Shown here: positions 22,401 to 33,784 of the stretch, one piece after another
Layout of the letters: each line of letters begins with the position of its first letter
How positions within the stretch are numbered: the first letter of the stretch is position 1
Assembly: GCA_011316305.1 (NCBI GenBank)
Contig: SAUG01000039.1
Location: forward strand, 155,253-219,252
Length of the DNA: 64,000 nucleotides
Direction: 5' to 3'
From: Rusavskia elegans
Taxonomy: Eukaryota; Ascomycota; Lecanoromycetes; Teloschistales; Teloschistaceae
Notes under the pieces: generated by a model
What the model saw: only the letters and a program-made list of their open reading frames with translations
Told to the model about the DNA's origin: nothing
Database searches by the model: none
Translations under genes and position numbers: made by a program

Positions 22401-25158
22401 CAGAAAAGTGGATCTCGATGGGAACAGTGTTCACCGTTTGATTGGTCAGTAAACGTCGATCGTGCCCCGGGATGAACTTTGTGATGACCGGCGACGGGTT
22501 TAGCCATTTGTCGTATGGTACTAGAGCTTGATAGCCCCAAGGAGGAAGACTGAAGTTGGACAAGCAGCCATTGTAGTCACTCAGCCCTTCAATGTCTGGA
22601 AAGCATGGTTAAACACTCTGCCATTCAGAAGCTGAGGACACTTACAAAGTTGCTTAGCCGATGCCTTCAGCGTGTACTCTTGGAATGGAAATAGAAGGTT
22701 CTTGACTCTCGTGCCAGCGGCGAAAGGGGCGATCAAGGCAGTAGCATCGTCCGAGCAATCAAATTCATAAGTCCTGTTTATCCCTTCATTGTGATAAACA
22801 AGCCATACTGTCTGGTTGCCCTGACCTTGACCGGTAAAATCCTGGAGTTCTGTGTCACCAGATCAGTCTTTCGACGCCGGATTGAAAATGTGAACTGCGA
22901 GCTCACCAGACCATCGCGAACGCATCACACTCCACAGGCCCGTCTCCGTTGCTTGATCTTCAGATGCAGGCAGGTAGATATCGTAAGTAGACTTCGAAAG
23001 CGTTTGCAGTTGGAAACCATCGTTCAGCACAGGGTACCGCCTCCTCATCTCGAACATTGTGATCAGAATGTTCCGCACAGGGTGCGAGGGATCGCGGTGA
23101 TCCAGGCTGTTCCAATCGTCTCCACATCCATCTAGATAAGGTCCAGACGGCCAGTTCGCTTGCCTAGAGTTCCCGAGCTTATAGCACCCGTGATTCTGCC
23201 ATGCCGTGTTGGAACCCATCGGCTGTCGGCCGTAGACATAATTTGATGCGGTGTTGTCGAGAATGTAGAAAGCTTGTTCTTGGCCCCAGATCAACAACGG
23301 TATGCCCGGCAAGACGAGCGTTATGATGAAGGAGCCTAAATTGCCCTTGAGCGTCCCGTTCATTATCGATGGCCATCGAAACACGTCTTGGTTCTCCGTT
23401 CCGTACATATGCCGGGGATCGAAAAGCCCACTGTCTGCATTGATAAAATCGTTCGTCGAAAGGAAATCGTTGTAGGCTTCGACCTGCCAGCGAGCATACC
23501 GTATTAGCGCGCCGTCGATCCGATACAGAGCAGACGACAGAGAACTGTATCTTGCCTACAATATCCACTGGTGAATCGGGATGTGCTTCGATGAAACCAT
23601 CCAAGCTGTCTCCAATGTAAGCACGCTGTCGCGGGATTATGATTCCAGACTGACCCGAGAAACCTCTTGAGACTGCGGTAGATACTGTAGTGGAAAGCGA
23701 CCGAGTCAAATCCGGTCTTGCCTTTTTCTCTGACGTATTTTGATGGATCTGAAGAATTCTCGGTGGTCATTACAGCAACGGAGGTGTCAGATTCCGCCAT
23801 GGACGGCTCTTTGCCTCGTCCCTTGATTACGGTTACCGATTGAAGACTAATTAGTGGTAGAGATTTACCCACAATGTAGACCGCACTGAAAGGGTTTCCC
23901 CCAACGACCTCCCCTGGTATGAAGAAATTGCTTTTCCCTACAGCAGCTGCACACTGTCGGATGTGATGTGACCATTCACCCTCAGCGTCGGCGGTAATTT
24001 GCAGTCCTTTGTCCATTCGAAACCCATCGATATCAAGCACGGTAATTTGAAGGCAATTGAGGTGTTCGATCTTGGTGCGCACCGCCGGATCCCATTCTCG
24101 AAGTCGGTCTTGTACACTTGCAAATTTCGAGACTGGCACGGATCAGTCAAATCGCACCTTGGTGCTCTGATGCAGTCTTACTTTGTCGTTGCCACTAGAA
24201 AATGTCAGCGTGAGACGACGCCAGATCATACCATTGAAGTTACGGTACCTCTGGATAGAGACCAAAAGCGGCCACATCACCGTACTGATCAAACTCACTA
24301 TCACGGCAGCCTCGAAAGTTCTGCGTGCCGTTATCAACCACGGGCTCACCATCTGCATCTATCAGTACGCCAGCCGTGAACATAATTCGACTACTCTAGG
24401 TGCAGCTGACCTGCGCCCCAGAAACGTGGATAATGGCATTCGCTCCTTTCTGTGTTATTGAAGCTAAAATCGTGATATCGTCGCGACTCTTTCCAGATAG
24501 CATTGTGCTCGGTGTAACTCAGTGGGGTGGATTCGTTGAGATAGCCCTCGAAACCGATGAGATCCCCCATTGTCGCCATGGTGTTGTCCACTATGATGTA
24601 CATGCCGCGATTATGCATGTCCGCTATGAGGTCTTGCCATTGCTTGATTGTGCCAAGGTGAGGATCCAGCAGTGTCAGATCAAGAGGGCTGAAACCGTCT
24701 CCGCCCCAAGGGGCGTTGATCAGCGGGCTGCCGGAAATGTAGATACCTCGGATTCCCATGGCAGCAAGATAATCGAGAGTGTCCTGGAGACCGACGACAT
24801 CGCCTCCATACCGCAGTTGGGTGCCTGTAATGTCATGTTCCCAAGCGGTCCCGTTGATGTCATCATTGTTCGGGTCGCCATTGATGAAGCGATCGACAGT
24901 AAGTGTGTAGAAGGGGAAACGCCAGTTGTCTGGGGACGGCTGGTGTGCTTTTTGATCCATCAGCGAATGTTCCGAGATGATCGCAGAGAATTGAGTCCTA
25001 CTATGATTCTCCCATTGGCCCCAGTAGTCCAAAGGTGCTGTTGCTACCTTGTTCTGATTAAGATTCCACTCGGATTGCTCTGGATCGAAACGTAAGGCCA
25101 AAATCACGCCGATAAGAAGCAGGAATGGGCGTAGATGCAACACAGACAGGAAGCGCAT
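16481..25158 (-). CDS. ags1: cell-wall alpha-1,3-glucan synthase
   Basis: A multi-exon minus-strand gene encoding a protein of roughly 2,400 residues. Order from the N-terminus: signal peptide ([20 protein letters not shown]); GH13 amylase-like extracellular domain ([18 protein letters not shown], catalytic-region motif [12 protein letters not shown] near 24030); a linker and one membrane helix near 21340; an intracellular GT5 glycogen-synthase-like domain with [16 protein letters not shown] (near 21010) and [11 protein letters not shown]...[17 protein letters not shown] (19840-19690); a Ser/Thr-rich region; and a C-terminal multi-helix membrane domain ([19 protein letters not shown], near 17560). 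The enzyme makes wall alpha-1,3-glucan at the plasma membrane. All domains look intact; I checked several of the splice sites (e.g. introns near 24411 and 24250), not every one. Confidence 0.93.
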
Positions 25159-26492
25159 TGCGTATCACGGATTGGAAATCGTCAAAAGCAGCAAAATAGA
25201 AGCATGTAGCAAAAGGGAACTGGAGGGGGAAATGTGGCAAGCTGGACCTAGACCCAACTCAATTTCTTGAAAAACGCCCGCCATGAGTTCACGGGTAGAA
25301 TGGTTCCATGTCGCCGCAAACGATTGGCATCATCCTACGTACGTTCAAGATTGTCCGAAGTAGAAATGTCCCAACCAGTGGTTGAAGTGGTGGAGACAGA
25401 CGTGGTGGCATGATGATCGACTCCGATGACAGAGACAGAATTCGGTACCATGGTATGCTGCCCTCGATGGCTTGCAAGACGTGACAGGAAATCGACATGT
25501 TCTCTCGGAAAGACCGGAGACCCATTTGAGGCATTGTTGAGAAAAGGGACGAGGAACAAGGTGACCTACACTGACCAACGGTGCAGCGTTGGGAAAGCTA
25601 CATAAAGAGGGAGCATAGTAGAAGGATTTACTGACGTGAAATGCTACCGTCGCGTCAAGCGGGGTTGACTCCATGCCGAAGGGAAACCAGCCCAACCGCT
25701 TGCCTGGACCATAGTGAATCTGATCAATCACAGCCACGAAAGTCATGTCAGGAAAATGACTGCTGCGAGACCTCGTGTCTGGCGTTGTCTTCAGAAGAAT
25801 GAAGATGGTGAAAACGACAGCCGAGGGAGCAGCAACTGAATGACTAAGCGACGTCGCAGTCTGAATGCGCCAAGGCACAAGCGATCATCCACGGCTTCCG
25901 ATTGGTTCCGGTAGAGCACTGTTTTGGTTAGGTCATCACTCCCCGCCTCCATTTGACCGTCCGTGTCCGCGTTCGCGTTATTTCGGTAGTAGCTATTGGA
26001 ATATGGAAATTCAGTGAGGCTCAGGAGGATTTATCTGAGGCCAATCGCTTAGCGGCAACTAGCCTGTTTAGGTATAGTAGCCTTGGCATTGGCCTTTTGA
26101 CATCTTCTGGTTCTCCAGCACATAGATTTTTAGGTAATTCAATCAGTGCCTACTCTACCATTATAATAGTAGCAACATATCAGACATTTCGCGATGGCGA
26201 GGAGTGTCTCAGACTGCATGGAGCAGACATGCTGTTGTCGACGAGGGCTAGGTGTCACGGCAAAGGTTACTTCCATTTCAGGATCGCTACTTTGCGTCCA
26301 AATTTCATGACTGCGCGACGCGCTTTCGGGCCCGGCATGCCGAAAACCACCGAATCGAAGTCACGACTTGCTCTACCTCGTCATGTCGCTGCCTGCCAGA
26401 AGGGCGTTCCACAGCGGGCATCCCATGCTTCGAACACCCTTGGTCCATATAGTGTCTGTCCAACCCTTCGTTGATCAATTACTTTGGCTGTC
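25159..26492. other. shared upstream region of two divergent genes
   Basis: 1.3 kb between the start of the glucan synthase and the start of the Zn2Cys6 gene. Minus-strand frames at 25289-25878 lack any recognised domain and good starts. It is the likely promoter region for both genes; no specific binding site is claimed. Confidence 0.5.
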
Positions 26493-28868
26493 ATGGCATT
26501 GCAGTCCCCGGAGTCCCCCTCAACAGGCCCGATGACCGAGCAGCAGCCTCACTCCTGCGTCACCTGCCAACGTCGGAAAGTCAAATGCGAAAGGAGGCAT
26601 CCCTGTTCCAATTGCGTCAAGCATGGATCAGTTTGCGAGTTTCGTGCTCCTGCGCCGCCTCGCCGCCGAAAACGACAATCCCCGGGCCCAGATGTCTATG
26701 TGAAGCTCAAACGTGCTGAGGAGTTGTTGCAAGGCTATGGCATTGACCCTGACCATCTGAGTATTGACCAACTCGACAAACCGCCGGAAGGGGCTAACAG
26801 CGAAACGACTCGCATTGGAGCCAAGGATGGAGTGGATACATCAGACGTCAAGCCCGCGGCTAGCCAGCATCCAAAGTGTAGATTGCAAAGGTAAGGGAAG
26901 TCTTTGGACAGCTTGTATCTATATCCATGCGAGTTTACGCATCATCTGCTCGGCTTACCAATTGAAGGGGTTGGATGATTTTACTGAGTGTTCTTTAGTT
27001 CCACCTCGGCGACAGTCAGTGAAGAAGTAAGGACTCATACTTAAGTCAAGTAATCCAAGCACTGTCAAAACGGCTCAAGTTCGATATAGTTTAGACATCT
27101 CGAAGAACTTCTCGAGGGCTCGGACGAGGAACCCAATAGAACAGGTCCGGGTATCATTCAGAAAGCGTATGATGTCCTCCATGGAGACGGATCAGGTCTC
27201 CTATTTGGTTTCAACAACAAGGGCGACCTCTAACGGCTTCATCCCCCTGCTATCAACATCTTTCGATTGTGGCAGACGTATCTCAGTTCCGTCTACCCAT
27301 TGACCATGGTGTTCCACGCACCCACCATCCAACAGCAGATACTGGAAGCGACTACCGACATTGAAAACATGCCCGACAGCATGGAAGCTTTGATGTTCGC
27401 CATATACTACGCCGCCGTAGCAGCACTTCCCCCCGAAGAATGTGAAGCCATGTTCGGCCTTCCTCAGCCTGCCGTCGTGAACAAGTATATGCTTGCCACT
27501 CAACAAGCCTTGAACAATGCCAAATTGCTGAAGAATCTTGATTTGACCGTACTCCAAACTCTAGTGATCTTGCTTGTAGGTTTCTCCATCCTTGATAAGT
27601 GGCATTGCGCCCATTGACGCTCTTCCAAGACCGCATCACGTAACACTATTGATCCCCGATCACTATGGATTCATTGCGGGACTGCGATTCGTCTTGGCCA
27701 GCGGATCGGACTGCACCGCGACGGAAGCTCCCTTGGGCTTCCACCGTTTGAAATCGAAATGCGTCGGCGGCTGTGGTGGCAGATCGTCGTCCTAGACACT
27801 CGCATCGCAGAGCTCAGCGGTGCTGGAACATCCATGCTCTCCATACCTTTCGACACTCATCTACCATCAAACGTAAATGATAGTAACTTAAACCCAGAGA
27901 TGGCACAATTACCACCGGAACGCCCTGGCGCAACAGACATGACTTTCTGCCTGGCCAGGTACGAATTTGGAACTTTCCTGAAGCGCTCCAGCACAGACTT
28001 CTTCTTCTTTGAAGGCGCCTGGGCGAAGCCAGATGGTCCTCCAGCAAGCCTTGTTGAGAAGGACAGAGCAATCGATGAGCTCGCCCTTCATCTAGAGGAA
28101 AAGTACATCGTCCATTGCGATACCAACATCACATTACATTTCCTGACCAAAATCTTCACGCGGACTGCGATATACCGAATGAGACTGGTCGCCCACCACC
28201 CACGCCGCCATCCAGACAAAGGCGTCAGCATGCCTCCAGAAGAAAGGGAATACCTATGCAGACTCAGCCTGAATATAGTCGAAAACGACAACCTCTCACA
28301 CAACAACAAATCCGCAGACAGATTCGCCTGGTACCTCAACATGAATTTCCCGTTCCCAGCCTTCATCTACCTGATCAGCGAGCTCCGGCACCGAACAAGA
28401 GGCGAGCTGTCCGACCGAGGCTGGACGGCAATGAACGAAGCTTTCCGCAACCGAATTAAATACATTGCCGCAAAGCGAGAATTTCCAATGTTCAAAGCAA
28501 TCTCCGTACTCGCGCTGAAAGCATGGCAAGCCCGTGAAAACGACGCCGTGGCTCACGACGAGCCGATACCAGAAGCACCAGAGTGTATCACCACGCTTCG
28601 ATCCATCTTCGGCGACCTAGCTGTAAAGGGTAAAAGAACTTCCATCAACGATCCCAGCTCTCTACAGACTCCGTTGAGCTCCACTACTCATGATGACCAA
28701 GTGAACCCTGATTTAAACACCGGAATGACACCTGCCTCTAAGCCTGCCACGGTGTCCGGAATGAACTCGACGGAATGGAGCCCCATGGACTGGTCATATT
28801 GGGATGAACTGATCCAGAATTGGGATCCTCAAGTTGGTGAAGGAAATGGACAGTCCGATTCCCAATAG
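26493..28868 (+). pseudogene. Zn2Cys6 transcription factor with one in-frame stop
   Basis: Exon 1 starts at ATG 26493 (not the upstream TTG) and has the binuclear cluster C-V-T-C-Q-R-R-K-V-K-C...C-S-N-C...C-E-F with the standard C-x2-C-x6-C-x5-C-x2-C-x6-C spacing. One or more introns lie in 26890-27089. Exon 27090-27575 begins FRHLEELLEGSDEEP; after a 54-base intron, exon 27630-28868 carries the fungal-specific transcription-factor domain (DPRSLWIHCGTAIRLGQRIG, EMRRRLWWQIVVLDTRIAELSG). Within exon 27090-27575, TAA at 27231-27233 interrupts ...FNNKGDL/RLHPPAINIFRLWQ..., a segment that reads as coding on both sides. No in-frame intron removes it convincingly. Regulation of the neighbouring synthase is conjecture. 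Confidence 0.75.
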
Positions 28869-29143
28869 GCACAGGCAGTGCAAGAAGGGTCATGACACCC
28901 CGCTGGAAACGTTGGGTTGCGCCTAGTCTCCACGATTGTGAGTATCCATCTGAGTCGTCGTTTTGTTCGGATGCCTTCAGACACGAAGTCAACGGTAATG
29001 ATGACGCAAACACCAGTAAAACTTCCAGGGAAGGGCGAATTACGCATCAACGGCAGACCTTCTGGAATTCCAATGTTCATACCCGTTCATCAACTACCTG
29101 CAGCCATGTACTACGGAACTGATCTTCTTCACACCATGCAGCA
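28869..29143. other. 3' flank, no gene seen
   Basis: Short overlapping frames only. Leads into the first tRNA-like element. Confidence 0.5.
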
Positions 29144-29196
29144 GCCCGGGTACTGGTCAAAGCGTGCACATCCTGTGTTCGAGTCCAGGTCCGGGC
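29144..29196 (+). ncRNA. short tRNA-like element without anticodon arm
   Basis: 53 bases: acceptor stem GCCCGGG/TCCGGGC (one G-T pair), a shortened D region (TACTGGTCAAAGCGTGC) and the family's T arm CCTGTGTTCGAGTCCAGG. The anticodon arm is missing. Box B (GTTCGAGTCC) is intact and runs of T follow (ATTTTTTAG). Judged a deleted member of the tRNA-like family. Confidence 0.55.
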
Positions 29197-29395
29197 AAGC
29201 CACATTTTTTAGTTTTTGCTTACAGGGGAGCTTGGACACCGATTGGGTGACCTAGCATACTTAAATGATTGTTTAGAGACACTTATGACGGATATAAATG
29301 ATATCAAATACAAGATTTCCCACAGCAGCCCCACCAGATATTTATTCATATATCTATAAATATAGATTCGGTATCGTGCAGCATTTCATTTGGCA

Positions 29396-29474
29396 GCCTG
29401 GGTAGTTTAATTGGTTCAAAACACCTCCAGCATACACGGGAGAGGAGATCTCGTGTTCAAGTCCAGGTCCGGGC
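29396..29474 (+). ncRNA. tRNA-like element
   Basis: 79 bases with acceptor stem GCCTGGG/TCCGGGC, D arm GTTTAATTGGTTCAAAAC (box A TAGTTTAATTGG) and T arm with GTTCAAGTCC. The middle has CTCC...GGAG pairing with an enlarged loop, so no standard anticodon can be assigned. TCTTTTCTTG follows as a possible Pol III terminator. Confidence 0.55.
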
Positions 29475-29700
29475 GAATCTTTTCTTGCTTTTGCGTGCGT
29501 TGGATGTTGGATAGGTATAGCAACACCCAAAAATTTTTGATAGGATCAAGGTCGAGGGTGGACAGGTGGACAGACGGAAAGGTAAATGTGGTAGAGCACA
29601 ATACCAGGCAGGTCAAGTTCGTTGACGGCTTCACTTCACTATGTTTTATCCATATTGCAAAAACACAGGTGTGTTGTCTCCTCCACTTGTGCAATAAGCA

Positions 29701-29782
29701 GTCTGGGTAGTTCAACTGGTAGAACGCCTCCCTTCTTCATCTCCCAGGGGAGGAAATCCTGTGTTCAAGTCCAGGTCCGGGC
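29701..29782 (+). ncRNA. tRNA-like element
   Basis: 82 bases. Acceptor halves GTCTGGG and TCCGGGC pair with wobbles; D arm GTTC-AACTGGTA-GAAC is good; the middle is a long hairpin CCTCCC...GGGGAGG with a 13-base loop, which could hide a small intron; T arm with GTTCAAGTCC. CTCTTTTTG follows. Anticodon not assignable. Confidence 0.55.
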
Positions 29783-30269
29783 AATTCATGCTTCTCTTTT
29801 TGTATCTAGTAGAAATTGGGCAGAAAAGGGGACATCTAAGCAGCAGATTTGTTGGGTGGTTTCGTGAAAGAAATTCGTAAAGAGGAGAACATCACAGAAT
29901 GTTCGTCCATATTCCCTGAGTTGTCAAAGTCAGGTTCTGCCAAGGAGCAACATGCAGGTAGGCTCTGTGCATGCGTCAGGCGGTCCGTGAAGGATGGAAG
30001 GTGAATGAGGCGTTGCTTGGGGCTTCGCATTTGTCTTTTTAAGGTTGAGTATCACGATTGATGGTCTACGACTGTTCGACTAATCACGAAAACCAAGAAC
30101 ATGTTTGAACGTGCCGTCGACTCAAAAGTTCCATTCGGGGGCAAGCTTATTCCACGCATTCTACCCACCTCACGCACGCATCTCGCAAGCGACCAAGACC
30201 AACAACATCATGACAAAAAGCCACAAAACTTTCCAAAAACCATCTTCCTACCCCGTCTTCTGATCCATT
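29783..30269. other. intergenic, no gene seen
   Basis: Only short frames. Acts as spacer between the tRNA-like elements and the family W cluster. Confidence 0.5.
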
Positions 30270-30612
30270 TCACCAAACAATCGCAACATACCACGCCGCC
30301 CACAACTCCTTCACAACCCGCATATCCTTCTTCCAATCCACACAAGCCTGAGCCATCTCCAACCCGTTCCTGGGGTTGGATGCCAAGTTGCGCATCTTGT
30401 TTTCTTGATGGAAAAGGAGATCCAGGTAGGGGCTTAGGCTCTGATGCGGGTAGGCGTCCTTGGGGAAGTTCTTCTTGATTTGAGCTGTGTCCTCTTTTGT
30501 AAGTGGACGGGACCGATATTGGGTAAGCTTACTGTGGTAAAGGTGGTGGAGCTGGGGAACTTACGATTTTGGACCAGGTTTGAGGTAGTGTAGGGGGGTT
30601 GGTGGATACCAT
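30270..30612 (-). pseudogene. family W small protein, acceptor site lost
   Basis: Exon 1 (30565-30612) encodes MVSTNPPTLPQTWSKI and ends at a perfect GTAAGT donor. Exon 2 (30270-30512) starts SRPLTKEDTAQIKKNFP and ends W-A-A-W-Y-V-A-I-V-W. It is the closest relative of the gene at 31306 (SRPLT, KFP, LxL, NKMR, W-x2-EM-type blocks). Where that gene has CGGCAG before TCCCGT, this one has ATCGG, with no AG; the only nearby AG leads into a stop. So splicing in frame looks impossible and the copy is probably dead or recently damaged. Confidence 0.6.
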
Positions 30613-31305
30613 TGTCTACCTTGGGTTCAAGAGATGATGATAGAGAATGAATCTTTTCTCTTCGGGAAGTATGATTCAGGGACGTGGCTGGAAGTTAAGA
30701 AGATACTTTGCTGAATCCGCGTGGAGATTGCAAGTGAAGAGTGTAAGGAATGGAAAAGAGGCCAGAGGGTGCTCAATATATAGGTTTGACGACAAGGTCT
30801 TATCAGTTATTAGTGCTTGAGCTACTGTCGTATAGGAAAGCCTGTCAAAGTTGTATGCTTATTAGAAAGTGGATCTGGAGCCCGCACTCAACAGATTTAG
30901 AAAACATCAGCTTCATCACTTTATGACAATATCCAACGGCTGGATAGTAACATGCCCTCGAATAAGGCTGTCAACAATTTCTCCTCGTTCATGGGCATCG
31001 TTCATGCTTCTACATGTTTAGATCCTCTGAAAGGTACGTTTGGTAACCCCGAAGCTGTGATGTGTCGACTCCCGCTGCGTGTTATAACATCTTGTTGGGT
31101 GGATTCTTGGTACACTAGCACCGTAGACAATTTTGGTTTTTCACCTTCTTCACTCGACCCCTTCAACCAAAGTCTGCAAGTATACCTCCATGAATGTTGC
31201 CTATTTCCAAAAACTGCGCTATAACTTACTCTGGAGATAGCAACCTTCTTCCACGAACACAATTTACCTCATATCGACTCCAAATCCAGACCTACCAACT
31301 CCAAT

Positions 31306-31662
31306 ATGGCATCTACCAACTCCAACATGGCAACCATCAATAATCCCACGCCATCTCAATCCTCAGACAAATTCGTAAGCCTCGCATTACTTTATCCTAA
31401 CTAGTCGCTTACCCATCGGCAGTCCCGTCCACTTACAAACGATGATATGTGTCGAATCAAAGCCAAGTTCCCAGACCTTTACCGGAGTCCTTACATCCTA
31501 GTTTCCTACGATATTCTACTCCAAACACAGAATGACAAGATGCGTCAGCTGTTATCTGACCCAGAGAAGGAGCTCATAGCTCCCTTTCTTGCAAATTGGA
31601 CCAAGGAGATGCAAGCTGTGAGGAAGGTGTGGTCTGATTGGTTTGTCACGTTGACTTGGTGA
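31306..31662 (+). CDS. family W small two-exon protein
   Basis: Exons 31306-31374 and 31423-31662, a 48-base phase-0 intron with GTAAGC donor, TCCTAACT branch site and CGGCAG acceptor; 102 residues. Exon 1 is Ser/Asn/Thr-rich and variable (MASTNSNMATINNPTPSQ). Exon 2 is helical: SRPLTNDDMCRIKAKFPDLY, then YDILLQTQNDKMRQLL, then W-T-K-E-M-x7-W-S-D-W. No signal peptide or membrane helix. No domain is recognised; function unknown. This is the most complete reference for the cluster. Confidence 0.7.
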
Positions 31663-32008
31663 AGAGAGGAGTCGGAACTCGGCTCTTATAGCTTGATGGT
31701 TGCTGTACGGCATACTGTCAATCTGCCATTTTGTAAGGAAGGGGAGGTGGTTTGGCAAGACATGTGCGAGAATGCGCTCCCATACAGAATCATAGGTTTG
31801 CTCAATTCAGACTTCGATAGGTCAAAAGATCTGGGGGCTGGGACAAAAATGTGTTTCTCCTAGCCCGTCCTGGAAAAAGAGGGGCTCCAGAGCACGTTGA
31901 AGATCGCCTGAGCTCTGGAACATAGTGTCACACCCTAAAGAACCTAAGGAGCAGCCAAGATTTTTCTTTCCTATCAAGGCCCTTCCGCGGTATACCTGAG
32001 CGTCTTCC
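31663..32008. other. intergenic between convergent family W genes
   Basis: No gene seen; 3' ends of two genes face each other here. Confidence 0.5.
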
Positions 32009-32321
32009 CTACCCTTGATATCTTGACTGCGGTTTCAACCCCTCTACCTTCCCCACCAACGCCAGTAGCTCCTGACGCCAAGTCTGTCGATGCTTTAGAT
32101 CAACGTCCTTCATCGCTGCCGGCTCGTTCGCGCGTCGCCTGAGGAGTTGGCCGAATTCAGCCAGCCGGCTGAATGTTGTTAACCTTTGGAAAAATCTGTC
32201 GTGGTTGACGATAGGGAGATCCTATGGTGATTTAGTGAAGTCCAAAATTTTTTTGCCGGAGGAGACCAACCTCTTCGGAGTTTGGTAGATTGCTACTGAA
32301 GGACGCGCTGTTGGATGCCAT
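32009..32321 (-). CDS. family W small two-exon protein
   Basis: Exon 1 32271-32321 (MASNSASFSSNLPNSEE), intron 32222-32270 (GTTGGT donor, CACTAAAT branch, CATAG acceptor, phase 0), exon 2 32009-32221; 87 residues. Exon 2 contains a FGQLLRRRANEP helix and a WRQELLALVGKVEGL helix. Gene structure matches relatives although sequence identity is low; family membership rests on structure, location and the L-x2-LL / W-x2-EL pattern. Confidence 0.6.
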
Positions 32322-32565
32322 GTTGTTGTTTTCCTTGATTATATACGACCACCAGGTAGTGAATAGCAATCACATAAGCTCAGCCGAGTTGGAGAGCATG
32401 GGTTGCTGATTGCTTGACGGAAATCAAGGTTATCAGCACAGTGTCAGTAAGGGAAGTCTTAACAGTAATCTATTCATTCACCGTCAAGTGAATGCTGTGC
32501 ATTCAACAGTTATCATGACCGTCCGAGTGAATATGTTGTAGCTCCAACCCCTACCACCTAACACC
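32322..32565. other. intergenic, no gene seen
   Basis: Contains a short repeated word, GTGAATG / ATTCACT, in several copies (32460-32535). Otherwise nothing. Confidence 0.5.
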
Positions 32566-32982
32566 CTACCGCCAATTCGCCGGCCACCTCCCCACTCCCT
32601 TCACCTCCTCTCCCTCCTCTCCTCCATCATCTAGCAACGCCTTCGCCATCCCAATACTCTTATCAATTAAGCTCTTCCGCTGCACCGGAGGCCCAATTGC
32701 CTTTCCCACACCAATAACGCCCTTTTTCCAACACTCCAAGTGCCATGGATGAATATCTTCCATCGCGACCCAATCAATGCCGATAAGGAGGGCACGATCG
32801 TGCAGTAGCTTGTCGTAATCTATAAGCATTTGGGCTTTACTGGAGATGGCCCAGCAATACTATTGAGAGATTTAGTGAAGCTTTCGGAAATATCTGGTGG
32901 AGGTAATGGAAGAGGTGCTGCAGCTGACCTCGATTGGATTTAGGCGTTTTATGCTTCGAAGATAGTGGTTTTTTGATGACAT
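32566..32982 (-). CDS. family W small two-exon protein
   Basis: Exon 1 32929-32982 (MSSKNHYLRSIKRLNPIE), intron 32860-32928 (GTCAGC donor, CACTAAAT branch, CAATAG acceptor), exon 2 32566-32859; 115 residues. Exon 1 ends Asn-Pro-Ile-Glu directly before the intron, as in two neighbouring genes. Exon 2 has the L-x2-DYDKLLHDRALL helix and W-H-L-E-C-W-K-K block and a long acidic stretch (DDGGEEGEEV). Confidence 0.65.
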
Positions 32983-33383
32983 TGTGCTGGTTAGTCTTTC
33001 AAGGCTTGGTAGAGCGATGCTTGATTCGTGGACTTAGTCCGGCGGGCTGAGCTTATCAGAATAGGCTTGTGGGATAGATGGTGAATTGGGATTGGGGTTT
33101 CGTAGGTCTGACGGTTATCAAAGCGCCCGAGATAGAATTCATGGGAGATACAGCCGACGATTCTTTCAGGAAGGTTTTGTGAAGAGAATGAAATGGGCCA
33201 AAGGGATCATAAGTGTCGAAAAGCCTCTTGTACTGTTGTAGCGAGATGGTGATTCAACAACCGCCATCGTGAAGTGATGAATCTATTTTCAACACCTTCC
33301 ATGCGCCAGAACCTCAGCGCGGTTCCATCAAACACCACAACACACTCAAACTACCTTAACCATTGCCCCTTCCCAGCAACGCC
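32983..33383. other. intergenic, no gene seen
   Basis: Promoter region of the minus-strand gene to the left; nothing else recognised. Confidence 0.5.
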
Positions 33384-33784
33384 TCATTTACCTCCCTCCA
33401 GAGCCTTGCGAATGGCAATAACCTTCCGAATCCAACCATTCTGCGTCCTCTTCTCCTTTCTCATCATTGCCACCAAATTGCAAAGCTCGCTGTCCCAATT
33501 GCGTAAGCGCATTGGGTCGATCGACTCAGCGGTCGACATCATCTCTGTCGACTTATCGAGGTCTCTCATCAGAAGTTTGAGCAGTGAACCAATCAAGTGG
33601 CGTTTATCGTCGGTTTCGACCTTTTCGCGGAAAGCCATAGCAAGGCTGGCGAGGGAGGATCTCTATGACGTCTTCTTCAGCAGGGGAAGCTCGAGTATCT
33701 GTTATGGAGAACACAGACCTCCAACGGATTTGAGGCGTGGGAGTTTTCAGAGGAGCTGCGGTCCTTGGTGTCGGACTCGAGCAT
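33384..33784 (-). CDS. family W small two-exon protein
   Basis: Exon 1 33719-33784 (MLESDTKDRSSSENSHASNP, then LE), intron 33663-33718 (GTCTGT donor, GTCATAG acceptor, phase 0), exon 2 33384-33662; 114 residues. The exon 1 end Asn-Pro-Leu-Glu before GT copies the gene at 32566. Exon 2: LIGSLLKLLMRDLDKSTEMM, then LRNWDSELCNLVAMMRKEKR and W-I-R-K. Just upstream (about 33795-33840) sits a degenerate copy of the exon 2 beginning. Confidence 0.65.

Noticed and set aside
25289..25878. Minus-strand frames upstream of the glucan synthase
   Set aside because: No domain, and several overlapping registers; more likely promoter sequence.
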